A DNA stretch of 64,000 bases from Camellia lanceoleosa (taxonomy: Eukaryota > Streptophyta > Magnoliopsida > Ericales > Theaceae). This document shows positions 11,221 to 22,373 of this stretch, piece by piece. The notes below the pieces were generated by a model. That model had not been told where the DNA came from and ran no database searches. It saw only the letters and a program-made list of their open reading frames with translations. Numbering within the stretch: position 1 is the first letter of the stretch; each line of letters begins with the position of its first letter. The stretch covers positions 28,989,600-29,053,599 of the forward strand of contig CM045762.1 of assembly GCA_025200525.1 (NCBI GenBank), read 5' to 3'. Position numbers and translations under genes: made by a program.

Positions 11221-12510
11221 TCGACGGATATCCACTTGGGCCTCCAAAAAAGCTAAAGGTTCATCCTTCTCAATGCCACCACTGCCACCATCACCACCAT
11301 CCTCCCCACCACCACCAGTTGAGTTACCACGATCGAGTGGGCTTCACACCCAATTCACAAGCTTACACAATTCAATATCAACTATTTTCAGAATGACCCA
11401 GTCATCTTTTGGGCCGTTGAGCAGCTCTACCTCCGGTAACAGTTAGGCCTTTGCATTGTGACGGCGCCCACTTATCCTCGTCTAGTACGACTCTTCTACC
11501 AGAACATGTACGAGTCGCTCACTAGTGTAGGACTTCTGTCCATTATTGATGGCCACATTGTCAGCATCATAGAATCCATGATTGTCCAAGTGTTAGGGTT
11601 CTTTTCCATGTCGGACCACCAGCTCTTCCCGAAAGTTGAAGGTCAACAACCCATACACCGCCTCATCCAAGAGTACTTCCTGGGGGCCCACGGTGACACA
11701 AGTTAGATGTGCTTGCGCTGGAGCAAGTTGCCTGGCCGCTTATTATTCATTAACTCAGTGATACATAAGAATGCCTTTCTACTTAGGCATAAAGCTGAGC
11801 GCTGAATGGAGTTTGTCCGGGTCTTACATGGTTACCAACATGGTTCTTAGGTACCGCTTGAGCACGTGATTTGGATGCATATGTGCAAATTTCTGCAGGA
11901 GGCCATTTAGCCTCAACCTATACAGAACCTGACTTGGCCCCTGCCATTTATTAACTTGCTCACATTTTTCTTCAAGCTGAACGGCCTCCTAATTGATCCG
12001 CCTGAGGAGATAGACATTGCTTATCCGACTTTCAGGCATCGAGAATGGCAACATAGCTTATCCCGTATCCTGCAACAAGTTGGTGCCTTGGTTGATGAGG
12101 CCTATCACCCCATGCCCGACCAACCACCACCTCCTGCCTCCCTTGTGCCTCCCCAGGTAGACTTGTTATACATGACTCACGAGGAGTACTTATAGCTTCA
12201 ACACTCTGTAGATCAGGTCCACAGTACTCTTTATGATCACCACCAAATTCTCATAGGGTTATGCACGGACTTTCAGGCGCATTGGGACTATTCTCATGTG
12301 GCTTTCGACTAGCTCAACGCTCGCCAACTCAACATTCAGTAGTCAATTGCATCATTGCAAACTGACTTTTATACATATCGAAAGTCTAGCTAGCAACATT
12401 TTGACCAACTCGACGCTCGGGTTCAGGACGAAGCGTTCAAGACGTTGTCATTGATGAACACCTTGTTTGCCCAGCATTTCCCCCCACCGCCACCACCGGA
12501 TTCTCAGTAG
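11221..12510 (+). pseudogene. Athila 3' ORF (env-position ORF), degenerate
   Basis: A broken coding region lies between integrase and the 3' LTR, where Athila and related elements carry an extra ORF. It starts near ATG 11273 with a proline/serine-rich segment (MPPLPPSPPSSPPPPVELP) and then reads PTYPRLVRLFYQNMYESL, GFFSMSDHQLFPKVEG, PFINLLTFFFKLNGLLIDPPEEIDIAYP and a Gln/His-rich tail to 12510. Stops occur at about 11444, 11704, 11803, 11848, 11908 and 12193, with frame changes. The FY-rich block resembles the widespread plant retroelement-associated domain often labelled putative plant transposon protein. I see no signal peptide or convincing transmembrane segment, so an envelope function is not supported. 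Confidence 0.6.
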
Positions 12511-14000
12511 TACCAGGCTATCTTTTTTTTTTCTTAGTCTATTTTATTTATGTATTTACTTTTATTTGTTTCTCTTTCGCTTTTCAAAAAAAAAAAATGT
12601 GTGTATGCGTGTGTTATTATTTGCCTACTTGGATGTGCACCTATAAGCTCTGGTAATATTCTCTCTTTTCTATTTACTTAACATTTGCTTCCATTGAGGA
12701 CAATGTCATATTCAAGTTAAGGAATGAGGGTATTTTCTTTTGTGCATTTCTATTTGGCTTATAATTCATGCTTATACCTGCTTCACTTGATTGCACTACT
12801 TCATTTGATGTCGACTTGTTGCTAGTAGGGTGATGATATTTGCATATGTTAATTGGGGAACATAGTAGACTTGTATGAAAAGGGTTTACTGGGTAAACAC
12901 TCGCATGTGATGTTTGCACTAAGATAGTTGTTTGTGGTTGTGGTATTAGTACACTTATCATAAGTATGTCTTGATTCACATGAACACACTATCATAACGA
13001 TGACCTCTTTATTATAATCCTGAGTATACATCATTGATAATTGCTAGTATTGTAGAAAAGAATAAATGATTAGCCTTAATTCTAAAAAAAAAAATTTAAT
13101 TAAATTTTAAAAAAAAATACTTGACTTGTTTGGATTCGTAACCTCTTTAACTCGAGTTATTAAGCCTGTAGGGGTGTCTTCACACCTAGTGCCCTAAAAC
13201 CGTTTGGTTTGGGAGTCATTGGCTCAATACTTGCTACATGGGTTAATTAGAAAGCTTAAGGGACCTAGACGTTGCACAGTTAAGGAAAAATAAGGAAAAT
13301 GACTTGTTCGGATTCGTAGCCTTTTCAGCTCGAGTTATTAAGCCCGTTGGGGTGGCTTCACACCTAGTGCCCTAAAACCGTCTAGTTTGGGAGTCATTGG
13401 CCCAAAGATTGTTACATGGGTCGATTAGAAAACTTAATGGATCAGGATATTGCACAGTCATTCAAAAAAAAAAAAAACATTTTGAGAATCCTAATTACAA
13501 AATTTTAATCTTGTCTATATATGTTGGGGGTTATTATGAGTTACACTGGGCTATTATAGTGGTCAATTAACTAGTTATGGAGATTACACGTTACACCGAG
13601 GTTACTGATAATGTGTTCTACTAGCATTCACAAGTACATAGAACTTGATTTGTGTAATACTAAATTGCGGTCTCTACTCAATAGATTCCTTCATGCTTGT
13701 CTACTGTGTTTTCAATGACTCATCATGTCTTAACATTGCACTGTAGTGGCACATAAGTTAATTCTTGAGTGGAGTAGTGTGATTGATTATTGCTAGATAG
13801 ATGTGAATATGTTAATGTTTGTGGGTATCATTTCTGGAAACCCTCACAAGATTTTACTCGTCCACTTGGGGTAACTTTGTAGTTTAAAGGCTTGTTGCAT
13901 ACGCTAAATGCAGCCGTTCTTCCCACGAAAAATGAGATAGTTAGATTTTGTTTAGGTTTATTTTTTCTTTATTTATTCCCTTTTTGAGAACTAGCAAGTT
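12511..14000. other. Athila 3' non-coding region with a two-copy 158-bp repeat
   Basis: No coding frame is supported. 13123-13280 and 13301-13458 are diverged direct copies (period 178), each running from GACTTGTT to TTGCACAGT. Poly(A)-like runs occur near 12585, 13085 and 13465. Confidence 0.8.
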
Positions 14001-14013
14001 ATAAGTTGGGGGA
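14001..14013 (+). other. Athila polypurine tract
   Basis: AAGTTGGGGGAT lies immediately before the TG of the 3' LTR. It matches the G-rich plus-strand primer typical of Athila. Confidence 0.8.
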
Positions 14014-15195
14014 TGTAATTAAGGCCGAATTGTACAACACTGAGACCGTTAATTAGGGTCTCTTAACCTTACTTGCTTATTAAACTATACATTTTATGCT
14101 TGTTTAATGTCAATCAAGTTTGTAGAGAGTGGAAGTATAAAATGAGCAAAAATGCAGAGAAAATTCCTTCCCGTATGTGCAAAGGCCCATTCCCGCACGT
14201 GCAACCTTTACCTTGCAGCCAAACAGAGACCAAGCTTCTCGCACGTGCGGAGGGTTTTTCCCGTATGTGTGGAACCCTTCCCACACGTACGGTGACCATT
14301 CCAGCACGTGCGGCCATACCTTGGAAACCATGCCGCTGTTTTAAACCTTTTTGAAAGACAACAAAGGGATAAAGGAAAGAAAAAGAGGCTGGATTAGGGT
14401 TCTAAAAAATTTCAAGAGAGAGAAGAGGCTAGGGTTTGGAAAAAAGTGATTCTCAAGCTTCAAAAGCAATTTCTATGGAGGGTTCTTCTTCTTCCACTTC
14501 TTCCCACTCCTCCATAAGTGGTTAGGATCATCTTTTAGGGTTTTGATGAAAACTTAGCCATGTAAATAGGTTTACTTTTTGGTTTTCTTTTATGTAATGG
14601 TTTGAACAATTGTATGGCATTTAAGATGTTTCAAATATATATTTTCCATTATTTCTTTGAGTATTCGGCTTTCTGTGATGGTTGAATGATTTTCACGCAA
14701 TGGTTTTCTTTTCTTTCATATTCAAGGTATAAGACGAACCATACTACGAGGGATGAGTCGTGTCACTACCGTAGTTTCGAGCAAACGATTCGTACTACTT
14801 GAGATGGTTCGTGCCCATACATTGAACGTGATAATTTTTTTGATCAATGTTTTGAACTTGTAGTTGCGAAGTATTATTTAGTTCGAACCATAGCATAATT
14901 GATTTTCAAATTGAAACCTTATTTATGTAACTTGTGTTAAATTTAGTACCCTAGGTTCTTCCACAATCAGTAATTCCAATTTCAATTTTAATCGCTAGTT
15001 TAATCGCTTTATTTAATTTAATTATTATTAGGTTATGAAAAAGCATCTTTTTTTATCAAAATTAATTTAGGAATTTAGCATTTAAATTAGTTTAATTTCA
15101 CAATTATCCCTGTGGATCGATACCTAAACTTACCATTATTCTAAGGAATTTGGTACAATTTAGAGTTTATTTTTGGCGTGTGAAACGACCAATCA
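14014..15195 (+). repeat. Athila 3' LTR, 1182 bp
   Basis: Starts TGTAATTAAGG after the polypurine tract and ends GACCAATCA. From 14405 onward it is collinear with 1-28 plus 2540-3306. The next base (15196) continues the interrupted Tekay pol frame, which fixes the right boundary. Confidence 0.92.
14170..14313. repeat. Cluster of CGCACGTGCG-type palindromes in the Athila LTR
   Basis: Six variants of C-C-G-CACGTG-C-G-G lie in 144 bp: CCGTATGTGC, CCGCACGTGC, TCGCACGTGCGG, CCGTATGTGTGG, CACACGTACGG and AGCACGTGCGG. Overlapping open frames on both strands are a by-product of the symmetry. It is the same word as at 9777-10009. Confidence 0.85.
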
Positions 15196-15650
15196 GAATT
15201 TCGTACGCGGCATGGTCATTATGAGTTCCTAGTGATGCCTTTTGGGCTAACCAATGCACCAACTATGTTTATGGATTTAATGAACCAAATCTTCCGTGAG
15301 TTCTTAGACCGCTTTATGGTCGTTTTTGTGGACGACATTTTGATCCACTCACCCTCCGAGAAGGAACATGAGAAACACCTACGAGTTGTATTCGGGTTTC
15401 TTAGAGCCCACAAACTATATGCTAATTTTGGAAAATATGAATTCTGGTTGAAAGAATAGTTCTTAGGCCACGTAGTATCCTGGGAAGGAGCGACTGCAGA
15501 CTCTTCAAAGATAAAAGCAGTACAAGATTGGGAACAACCTAAGAATGACTTTGAGATCCGTAATTTCTTGGGGTTGGTAAGGTATTATCATCGGTTTGTG
15601 AAAGATTTTTCTAGATTAGTTTCACCATTGACTAGACTGCTGAGGAAAGG
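15196..15650 (+). pseudogene. Tekay reverse transcriptase, C-terminal half
   Basis: The reading resumes at [20 protein letters not shown], followed by [25 protein letters not shown] (active-site FVDD near 15327), [25 protein letters not shown] and the thumb-connection [27 protein letters not shown] near 15457 interrupts the frame before FLGHVVS. The palm N-terminal half was separated by the Athila insertion. This is the junction that proves the nesting order. Confidence 0.92.
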
Positions 15651-16110
15651 AATTAAATTTGTGTGGAGTGAGACTTGTGAGAAGTCATTTCAGGAGCTTA
15701 AGGTAAGACTTACTACTGCTCCAGTATTGATTATCCGGGAGAGGGGTTCGGGCTATTCGGTGTATTGTGATGCTTCACAGGAAGGTTTGAGTTGTGTATT
15801 GATGCAAGAGGGAAAAGTGCTAGCTTATGGCTCGCAACAGTTGAAAACGCATGAGAGGAACTACCCTACGTATGACCTAGAGTTAGCAGCAGTGATCTTT
15901 GCCTTGAAGATTTAGAGGCATTATTTGTGTGGTGAGAAGTTTGAAGTATTTTTCGATCACAAGAGTCTGAAATATCTGTTTACACAGAAAGACTTGAATC
16001 TGAGGCAGGGGAGGTGTATGGAGTTTATAGAAGATTATGACTTTGAGTTGCATTAACATTCGGAGAAGGCCAATATAGTGGTTGATGCCTTGAGTAGAAA
16101 ATCCATTAGT
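15651..16110 (+). pseudogene. Tekay RNase H domain
   Basis: Reads [32 protein letters not shown] (Asp), [16 protein letters not shown] (Glu), [20 protein letters not shown] (Asp) and IVVDALSRKS (Asp). All four catalytic acids are visible. Two stops break it: TAG at 15913, where the family has Trp of WRHYL, and TAA near 16053. Confidence 0.9.
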
Positions 16111-17240
16111 AGTGTAGCTTGTATTGCCATCCAAGAATGGGAGATGTTGGGTGCTATTAGTGAGTTTGACTTGTATCTTGGCGAGTCCGTTGAGTCTGCA
16201 ACTTTGTTTTCGGTAGTTACACAACCTACACTTGTGAGCCGAGTGATAGAAGCACAGAAGGGTGATCTTGAGGTAGAAATCCTCCGAGAGAAGATCTCTA
16301 GTAGGAAGGTAGAGAAAGGCTTAAACGTATATTCTGACTCGAGTGTTAGATATTTTGACCGTCTTTTCGTACCGGAGTTTTGCCGAGAGGAAGTACTTCG
16401 AGAGTTTCACCACTCACGCCTTGCGGTGCACCCAAGAGGCACAAAGATATATCGTGACCTTAGTCACCAATTTTGGTGGAGAGGTATGAAGAGGGATGTA
16501 GCCACTTTCGTGTTGAGGTGCCTTACTTGTCAACAAGTGAAGGTCGAGCATCAGAGGCCAGTGGGTTTGTTGTAACCTTTGCCTATAGCCTAGTGGAAGT
16601 GGGAGCATGTCAATATGGATTTTGTTGTGGGTGTTCCGAGGACTCAATGGGGTAATGACACCATTTGAGTGGTAGTTGATCGATTGACCAAGTAAGCGCA
16701 CTTTGTACCTATGCACACAAGTGACTCAGTAGATTATGTAACTGACCTTTACATTAGGGACATAGTGAGGTTGCACGGGGTCCCTGTAATGATTGTTTCG
16801 GATAGAGATCCGTGTTTTACAGCTTTATTGTGACAGAGCCTATAGAATGCTTTGGGCACAAGATTGACTTTTAGCACCACGTATCACCCTCAGACTGACG
16901 GGCAGTCATAGTGCACTATTCAGATTCTAGAAGATATGCTTCGAGGTTGTGTTCTTGACTTTAAGGGATCATGGGAGAGGCACTTGCCCTTAGTAGAGTT
17001 TACATATAACAACAACTTCCAGTCGAGTATTGGTATGGCACCGTTTGAGGCCTTATATGGCCGACCGTGTAGGTCTCCTATGTGTTGGGCCGAGGTGGGC
17101 AATACACCTATGTTGGTTCTACAATTAGTCCGGGAAACAACGGAGAAAGTTACACTTATCCGTAAGGGGTTGGTCACAGCTCAGAGTCGTCAAAAGAGCT
17201 ATGCCGATCGTAGGAGGAGACCGTTTTCTCTGAGGTAGGA
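16111..17240 (+). pseudogene. Tekay integrase, degenerate
   Basis: The HHCC zinc finger (FHHSRLAVHPRGTKIYRDL ... RCLTCQQVKVEHQ, about 16405-16560) is followed by the core: WEHVNMDFVVGVP (Asp), PVMIVSDRDPCFTA (Asp), YHPQTDGQS and the helix TIQILEDMLRGCVLDFKG. The catalytic Glu after GQS is a TAG stop (16906-16908). Other stops are at 16573, 16591, 16666, 16693, 16831 and 16843. The C-terminal region (LPLVEFTYNNNFQSSIGMAPFEALYGRPCRSP) is intact by eye to about 17210, and a frameshift follows near 17235. Confidence 0.9.
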
Positions 17241-17660
17241 GATCACATCTTCTTGAAGATATCACCTAAACGGGGTTTGATGAGGTTTGGGAAGAGTGGG
17301 AAGTTATCTTCTAGATTTATCGAAACTTTTGAGATCCTAGGGCGAATTAGAGAGGCAAGTTATCACTTAGCCTTGTCACCATAGCTTTCCAGGATTCATG
17401 ATGTGTTTCATATTTGTATGCTTCGGAAGTATGAGCCGGATCCATCGCACGTGTTGGATTAGATCAACTTAGAGGTAGATGAGGATGCCTCATATAAGAA
17501 GAGACCAGTGAGAGTCTTGGATACTCGAGACCAAGTCTTGCGAGGCAAGACAATTCCCTTGGTTAAAGTATTGTGGCAATATCATAGAGTTGAGAAAGCA
17601 ACTTGGGAACGTGAGTTTGAAGTCCGTGAGAAATATCCGAACCTATTTGTTAATGTTTGA
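17241..17660 (+). pseudogene. Tekay integrase C-terminus and chromodomain
   Basis: After a one-base shift the GPY/F-like region reads ISPKRGLMRFGKSGKLSSRFIE and FETFEILGRI, then DVFHICMLRKYEPDPSHV. The chromodomain follows (about 17505-17660): RVLDTRDQVLRGKTIPLVKV, LWQYHRVEKATWEREFEVREKYPNLF, ending at TGA 17658-17660. The WxxxxxEATWE core is what places the element in the chromoviruses. Chromodomains of this type guide integration toward marked heterochromatin. Confidence 0.88.
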
Positions 17661-17880
17661 GCATGTATTGAAACTTTTGTTATGTTGATTTAATATAAAT
17701 ATCATATTTGTTTTGGAAATGTGAATTGTATATTCAGTATTGAGAAATTGTTTATCATGATTGATGAGAATGAATGACCAGTGGATGGGTTATGGTGTTG
17801 GAATTGATTGATTATCATTATTGTAATTAGTTTAAGCATGGTTTTAAAGTTTGATTTATAATTTTGGGGACGAAAGTCCT

Positions 17881-17893
17881 TAAGGGGGGAGGT
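17881..17893 (+). other. Tekay polypurine tract
   Basis: TAAGGGGGGAGG lies directly before the LTR start, in the position and composition usual for this clade. Confidence 0.8.
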
Positions 17894-20518
17894 TATAGTG
17901 ATCCGAACTTAGACCCGACCCATTTATTGCTTTTAAATCCAGGAAATCATATCTGTGGCGATCGTTCTTTTCTCTTTATGTTTGGTTTTGGCTTCAGAGG
18001 TCAACACCATCCTTGTTAGTGTTGACATTGCCTTCTTTTCTTTGTCTTGTTGTGCCCCTAGGGTTGACACCAGCTTTGGAGGTGTCAACACCATCTCATT
18101 GCTTTGTTTTTGGAATAGCTACTAAAATTTAGGGTCGACACCAGCCTTGATGGTGTCGACACTTGTCTTTTGTTGTTAGCCTTAAGGGTCAACACCAGTC
18201 TGGGAAGGGTCGACCCTTGTTTACTGCAAAATCTGGGTTTAGTTGCTGAAATTTAGTGTCGACACCCCCAGTCCAAGGGTCAACACCTTGTCTGCTGCTA
18301 GCATTATCTTTTTGTCAATTCTTCTTGAAGGGTCGACACTACTGACACAAGGGTCAACCCTTGTGAGCTTTTTTTTTTTTTTTTTTCCAGATTTTAATTT
18401 GGTTTTGGGCCCTACTTCTTGGGGATTTTGACTTGTTCTTTTGGGTTGACTTTGGGACTTTACTTCACTTTAACCTAGCATAACAAATAGGGCCCTCACT
18501 TACCATTTTCTTCACTTTATCTTCTCTTTCCCCTCTTTAAATCGTAAATCATTATTCTCTCTCTCTAAACTCACTTTTTCACTCAAAAAATCTTCAGACT
18601 TACTCTCTTAGAAGCATCTCCTCACTTTGCTCCTTTGAAATTAAGTGTAGAGCTTGTGGAGAGCTTCATTTTGATTGGAGCAAATTGTTGTTTCGTCACC
18701 GTCAACTTTTGAGCTTTTCTTCATTCTTCCTCTTCTAAGTTTGAGGTAGGGATTCTCTGCACCCTCACATGATTCTTAACTTAGTTATTTGATATTTTTA
18801 AAATAATATTGTAATTTTTGAAGATTTTGGGCAAATTTAGGGTTTTGGTTGGAAATCAAAAAGAGGGATTTTCAAATGGTTTGTTGGAAGTGCTTGTAGA
18901 AAGGTGTTTATTGTTGATATATGATAAAGTGACAGATTTTTACCTTGGAAATGATTTGTAAAGAAAAGGGGGATTTTGCCCTAGAAGTCTCAAATATTGA
19001 TATTGTAAAGATAATGAAAATGATGTTGGGTTTTATGTAATTGGAATGATGTCTTTCTCTACTCAAAAATGATTTTTGAAAGCAAACGAGGTTTTTCTTT
19101 AAAACTATGGATTTGACTTGAGTTGGAAAAATATTGAAGGATGATGTTGGTTTTGTAATATTGCTCACGTCTTGATGATGGTGATAGAGGGTATTGATGA
19201 TGATGGTGGACTTGGATATGTTATATCGCTCACATCTTGGAAATGATAATTGTTATTGAAATCTTTCTATTTATTAGAGATATCTGTTTTGGGCTATCGG
19301 TGAAGGATAGCTATGAGTGTTATAGAAATTGCATGAGAATTAGGTGAACTAAAACTAATTTCTCATTCGTGTGCATTGAACATTGTTTCTTATTTAATAT
19401 ATTGAAAATGTATATGATTTTGAGAAAAAATGGTGAATATGGGAAAGAGGTGTGTATCACCAAATTAAGTTGGCATGTGTGTTCAGGGTGAAAGTCCTAA
19501 AAAATGCGCGTATACATGGGTGTTGATTTCCACGGATGAAACATTCGTAAAATGGCAATAGTAGCGCTTGTATAGGTTACGTTTACATGGGTGCCGTTTG
19601 ACGATTTCTTGCGGACGAAATATCTGTGAAATGTTGTACTGGTTTGAGATTTCCCTATTTTTTTCTATTATAAAGGGCATGAATTAAGAATTGTGATATA
19701 AATTGAGCATGACATGGTTTTTGGGAAAGAAATCTAAAACGTTTTGACATGGGCATTACATGTGCATTTCACCCTTTTATCTTTTTAAGATTCACATATT
19801 GTATTGGATTATTTCTACTGAACTTTGGCTTCCCCTATATGGGAAAACTATTTCAGGTGCTGGTGATATGCTTCCACCAAGGACTTAGCTTGTGAGGACT
19901 GTGAAGCTAAAGACTCAGTTTTGTTATTTTGTATTTAATTTTGTACAAGCCTAGGGCTTTATTTGTATTGAGATTAAGGCTCATTTTTTATGTACCCAAA
20001 CACTGACTTAGAAAGATATAAGCCTTTAGGACATATGATCATCTATTCAGCTTTCACTTCTTTTCACTATCTCGTAGCACGTGCTGTAGATTCAGGATAT
20101 ACTATTTATGAATGTATATCGCATGTGTCACCGTTTGTATATCAAACTTTGATTAATGAAAGCTTATCAATTCAATTATATTGCTATTTATTGGTTATTA
20201 TGAGATAGAGATATATATATATATATATATGTGTGTGGTGTTTATTTCGAGGATTTACAGTCCGACTAGGATTGTGCCACTCAGAATCTATAAAAGCTCA
20301 TTACAAAACCTAGTCCCAGGTATTATAATTCTTATTCTCAAATATATAGAGCTTTTTGTCTATTGTCTACTTGCTGACTTAGGCATCAGAGGGGTTTCCG
20401 GTACACACCCGCCGGCAGGCTCACGTTTGTGTTTTTAGGTGATTGGACAACGACGTTTGGAGGAGTGCAAATTTGATCAACAGGATTATACGAGAATAAT
20501 TATTTCGTGCTCGTATAA
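17894..20518 (+). repeat. Tekay 3' LTR, about 2.6 kb
   Basis: Begins TATAGTGATCCGAAC, a decayed form of the usual TG start. It holds a SalI-like palindrome cluster, a CT-rich leader-like stretch near 18530-18620, and a GC-rich block near 20390-20430 (CACCCGCCGGCAGGCTCACG). It probably ends near the 9-bp inverted repeat TTATACGAG/CTCGTATAA (20486-20494, 20510-20518). After it the flank resembles 20700-20770, so the boundary cannot be much later than 20518. Confidence 0.7.
17999..18362. repeat. Cluster of GGTGTCGACACC-type palindromes
   Basis: At least eleven copies or half-copies of GGTGTCGACACC or GGGTCGACCC occur in about 360 bp, in alternating orientation and with variable spacing. Several carry TTGACA/TGTCAA, the C-to-T decay product of TCGACA/TGTCGA. 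Confidence 0.85.
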
Positions 20519-20782
20519 TTTCCAAAATAGGCATGCTACATTTTGGGTGGATTGAATATAGAATGTGGTTTGTCAAAACTAGTAATGTGACTATAAAAAC
20601 TCTTTAGTATTTTTTTTTTAAAATATAACTTGTGAAATGTGGTTTGATTTCCAAAATGGATATGCTTCATACTTTTATGAAATGTGACATGTGGATTGTG
20701 ATTTGATTTTCAAAATAGACATGCCATATTTTTGGGTGGATTGAATGCGGAATGTAATTTGTCTAAATAGACTACAAACACC
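20519..20782. repeat. Flank with a roughly 195-bp imperfect direct repeat
   Basis: 20519-20585 and 20703-20775 share a block (TTCCAAAATAGGCATGC, TTTTGGGTGGATTGAAT, TTTGTC-AAA-AGACTA). A third partial copy lies near 20645. No coding. Confidence 0.65.
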
Positions 20783-20790
20783 TTTTAATG

Positions 20791-22205
20791 TAGGGGTGGG
20801 CAACGGTTTATCCGACCCGCAAAACCAGTCTAACCCACCAAACCCGCATACAAATGGGTGGTTTCGCAGACACAATATAGGCGGATGCGGTTTGGAATAT
20901 GGCATGTTTACAAATTTAACCCGCACTCGCAAGAACTTGTTCGCACTTTCTTTTTTATTTTATTTTAATCTTAATCGTTGATTTCATTCCTCTCTCTCTC
21001 TATGGCAAGTCGACTGATTGACCTTCGACGATCGATGACCTTCTCTGGCAAGATCGGTAGTGACCTTCTCCGGCAAGATCGACCTTCGATGATCGGCAAC
21101 CTTCTCCAGCAAGATCGACCTTCGACCATCTCTCTCTCTCGGTGACCTTCGACAATCGACATTAGCCGTGTAAGTTTGAATCGATCTTTAGCTCTTTTTT
21201 GGGTTGAGACATGCTCTTGGGTATTCTTGTATTTGAAAGAAATATTGTTTCATGAAGATGATGCTCTGTAAGACTTGCTCTATGAAGATGATATTATAAA
21301 ATGCATATCATATATGTACCCTTTTTGTATGCGCATAAGCATCTCACATCTATCACAAATCCAAACACAAGTCTTAGTCGCACTTGACTAGGAAGAAATT
21401 TCTATGTGATAGTCTTCTTTCTTTCTTTTTTCTTCTTTTTAAGGAATATTATATTATTTACAACACAAATTTATCTGTCACTTTCTTTATCTATTAGTCA
21501 AGTGATGATTAAAGTTTTTATTTTTCAGTTTGTTTTTGTGCAAGGTTCATCAACCAAATGCATGGAATTGGAATTGGAATTTTTGAAAGTTGGATGTGAT
21601 TCATGATGGAGTTTGAGATCTTGGAAATGTTTTTATTTTATTTAATGGATTTGAATTGAATGAAATTTGACAACAAATTTTTTTATTATTATTGTTACAT
21701 TTTGGATGAATGTAAAAGTTAATGAAGAATTACTTTTAGGTAAGCTTAGGATTTTGAATAATTTTACTTCAATTGTATTGCTGGGTAGTAGATAGTGAAT
21801 GAGATTGATGATCTAGTTTAGGATTTTTAAATTTGTGCTTGTGTTAGTTTATGATTTGATTTAGGATTTTGAATAATTTGTTTGTGTTTCGAATTAATTT
21901 TGTTGTGTTTTTAATTTTGTAAGTTTTAATTAATTAATTATTAATGTTGAAGCATTTTAGAAAATGGGGGGAAAAGAGCCCAAAATAAATATTTACAAAA
22001 TGAGAAAAAAAAATGCTCAAAAGTAAATTGTTAAAGAAAAAAGTTCAATCTGCAAACCGCTCGCAACCGCCCGCACATCCGCGAACCATATCCGCACAAA
22101 CCGCATTACAAGCTGTTGCGGGTTGACTTTTTCTCAAACTACATAGATGTAAGTGGGTCCAAACAAATCCGTAAATTGTCCAAATCCGAACCGCAGATAC
22201 CCCTA
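20791..22205. mobile_element. Non-autonomous hAT element, 1415 bp
   Basis: It starts TAGGGGTGGGCAACGG and ends with the inverted form ATACCCCTA, a well-known plant hAT terminus. It is flanked by a perfect 8-bp target duplication TTTTAATG (20783-20790, 22206-22213), the hAT length. Subterminal regions are rich in CCCGCA/GCGGGT motifs, as expected for transposase binding. The interior has a CT tract and a short repeat of GACCTTCTCCGGCAAGATCG (21000-21170) but no transposase. A related, 5'-incomplete copy lies at 25160-25595. Confidence 0.92.
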
Positions 22206-22373
22206 TTTTAATGTACACAATTAAAATTAAGGAGGAACCTTCAAATTAGAATAACCAAGTGTGGCTAAAACAGAATCATCTAAAATTTCAATATTACACA
22301 GCAAAACACATAGGCAAATGTGTCAATTTTCATGCAGTGGGACTTCCGTGTTATTAAAACAGTAATATTAGGT

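Larger units (their letters stand above)
1..15195 (+). mobile_element. Athila-type Ty3/gypsy retrotransposon, 5' end outside window
   Basis: The order is 5' LTR (partly outside the window), tRNA-Asp-type primer binding site, gag, protease, RT, RNase H, integrase, long spacer, a 3' ORF, polypurine tract and 3' LTR (14014-15195). This is the Athila layout of the Ty3/gypsy superfamily. All coding regions carry stops and frameshifts, so it is non-functional. The 3' LTR ends exactly where a second gypsy reading frame resumes at 15196, so the element interrupts the RT of a Tekay-type element. The visible part of the 5' LTR is itself split by a solo LTR. By eye the two LTR copies are about 90-95 percent alike. 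The expected 5-bp duplication downstream would be GAATT; its partner lies before the window. Confidence 0.9.
15196..20518 (+). mobile_element. Tekay/Del-type chromovirus (Ty3/gypsy), 3' part
   Basis: Contains RT (from the middle), RNase H, integrase, a chromodomain tail, polypurine tract and a long 3' LTR. The 5' LTR, gag, protease and the first half of RT must lie upstream of the window, beyond the Athila insertion. A C-terminal chromodomain and an LTR over 2.5 kb are marks of the Tekay/Del clade. Multiple stops make it dead. The right boundary is uncertain by about 40 bases. Confidence 0.88.

Noticed and set aside
11221..12510. Envelope gene in the Athila 3' ORF
   Set aside because: The position fits, but I see no signal peptide or transmembrane segments, so an envelope role is not supported.
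14073..14354. Overlapping frames on both strands of the Athila LTR
   Set aside because: Caused by the palindrome cluster, with Cys/Arg/Val codons mirrored on both strands.
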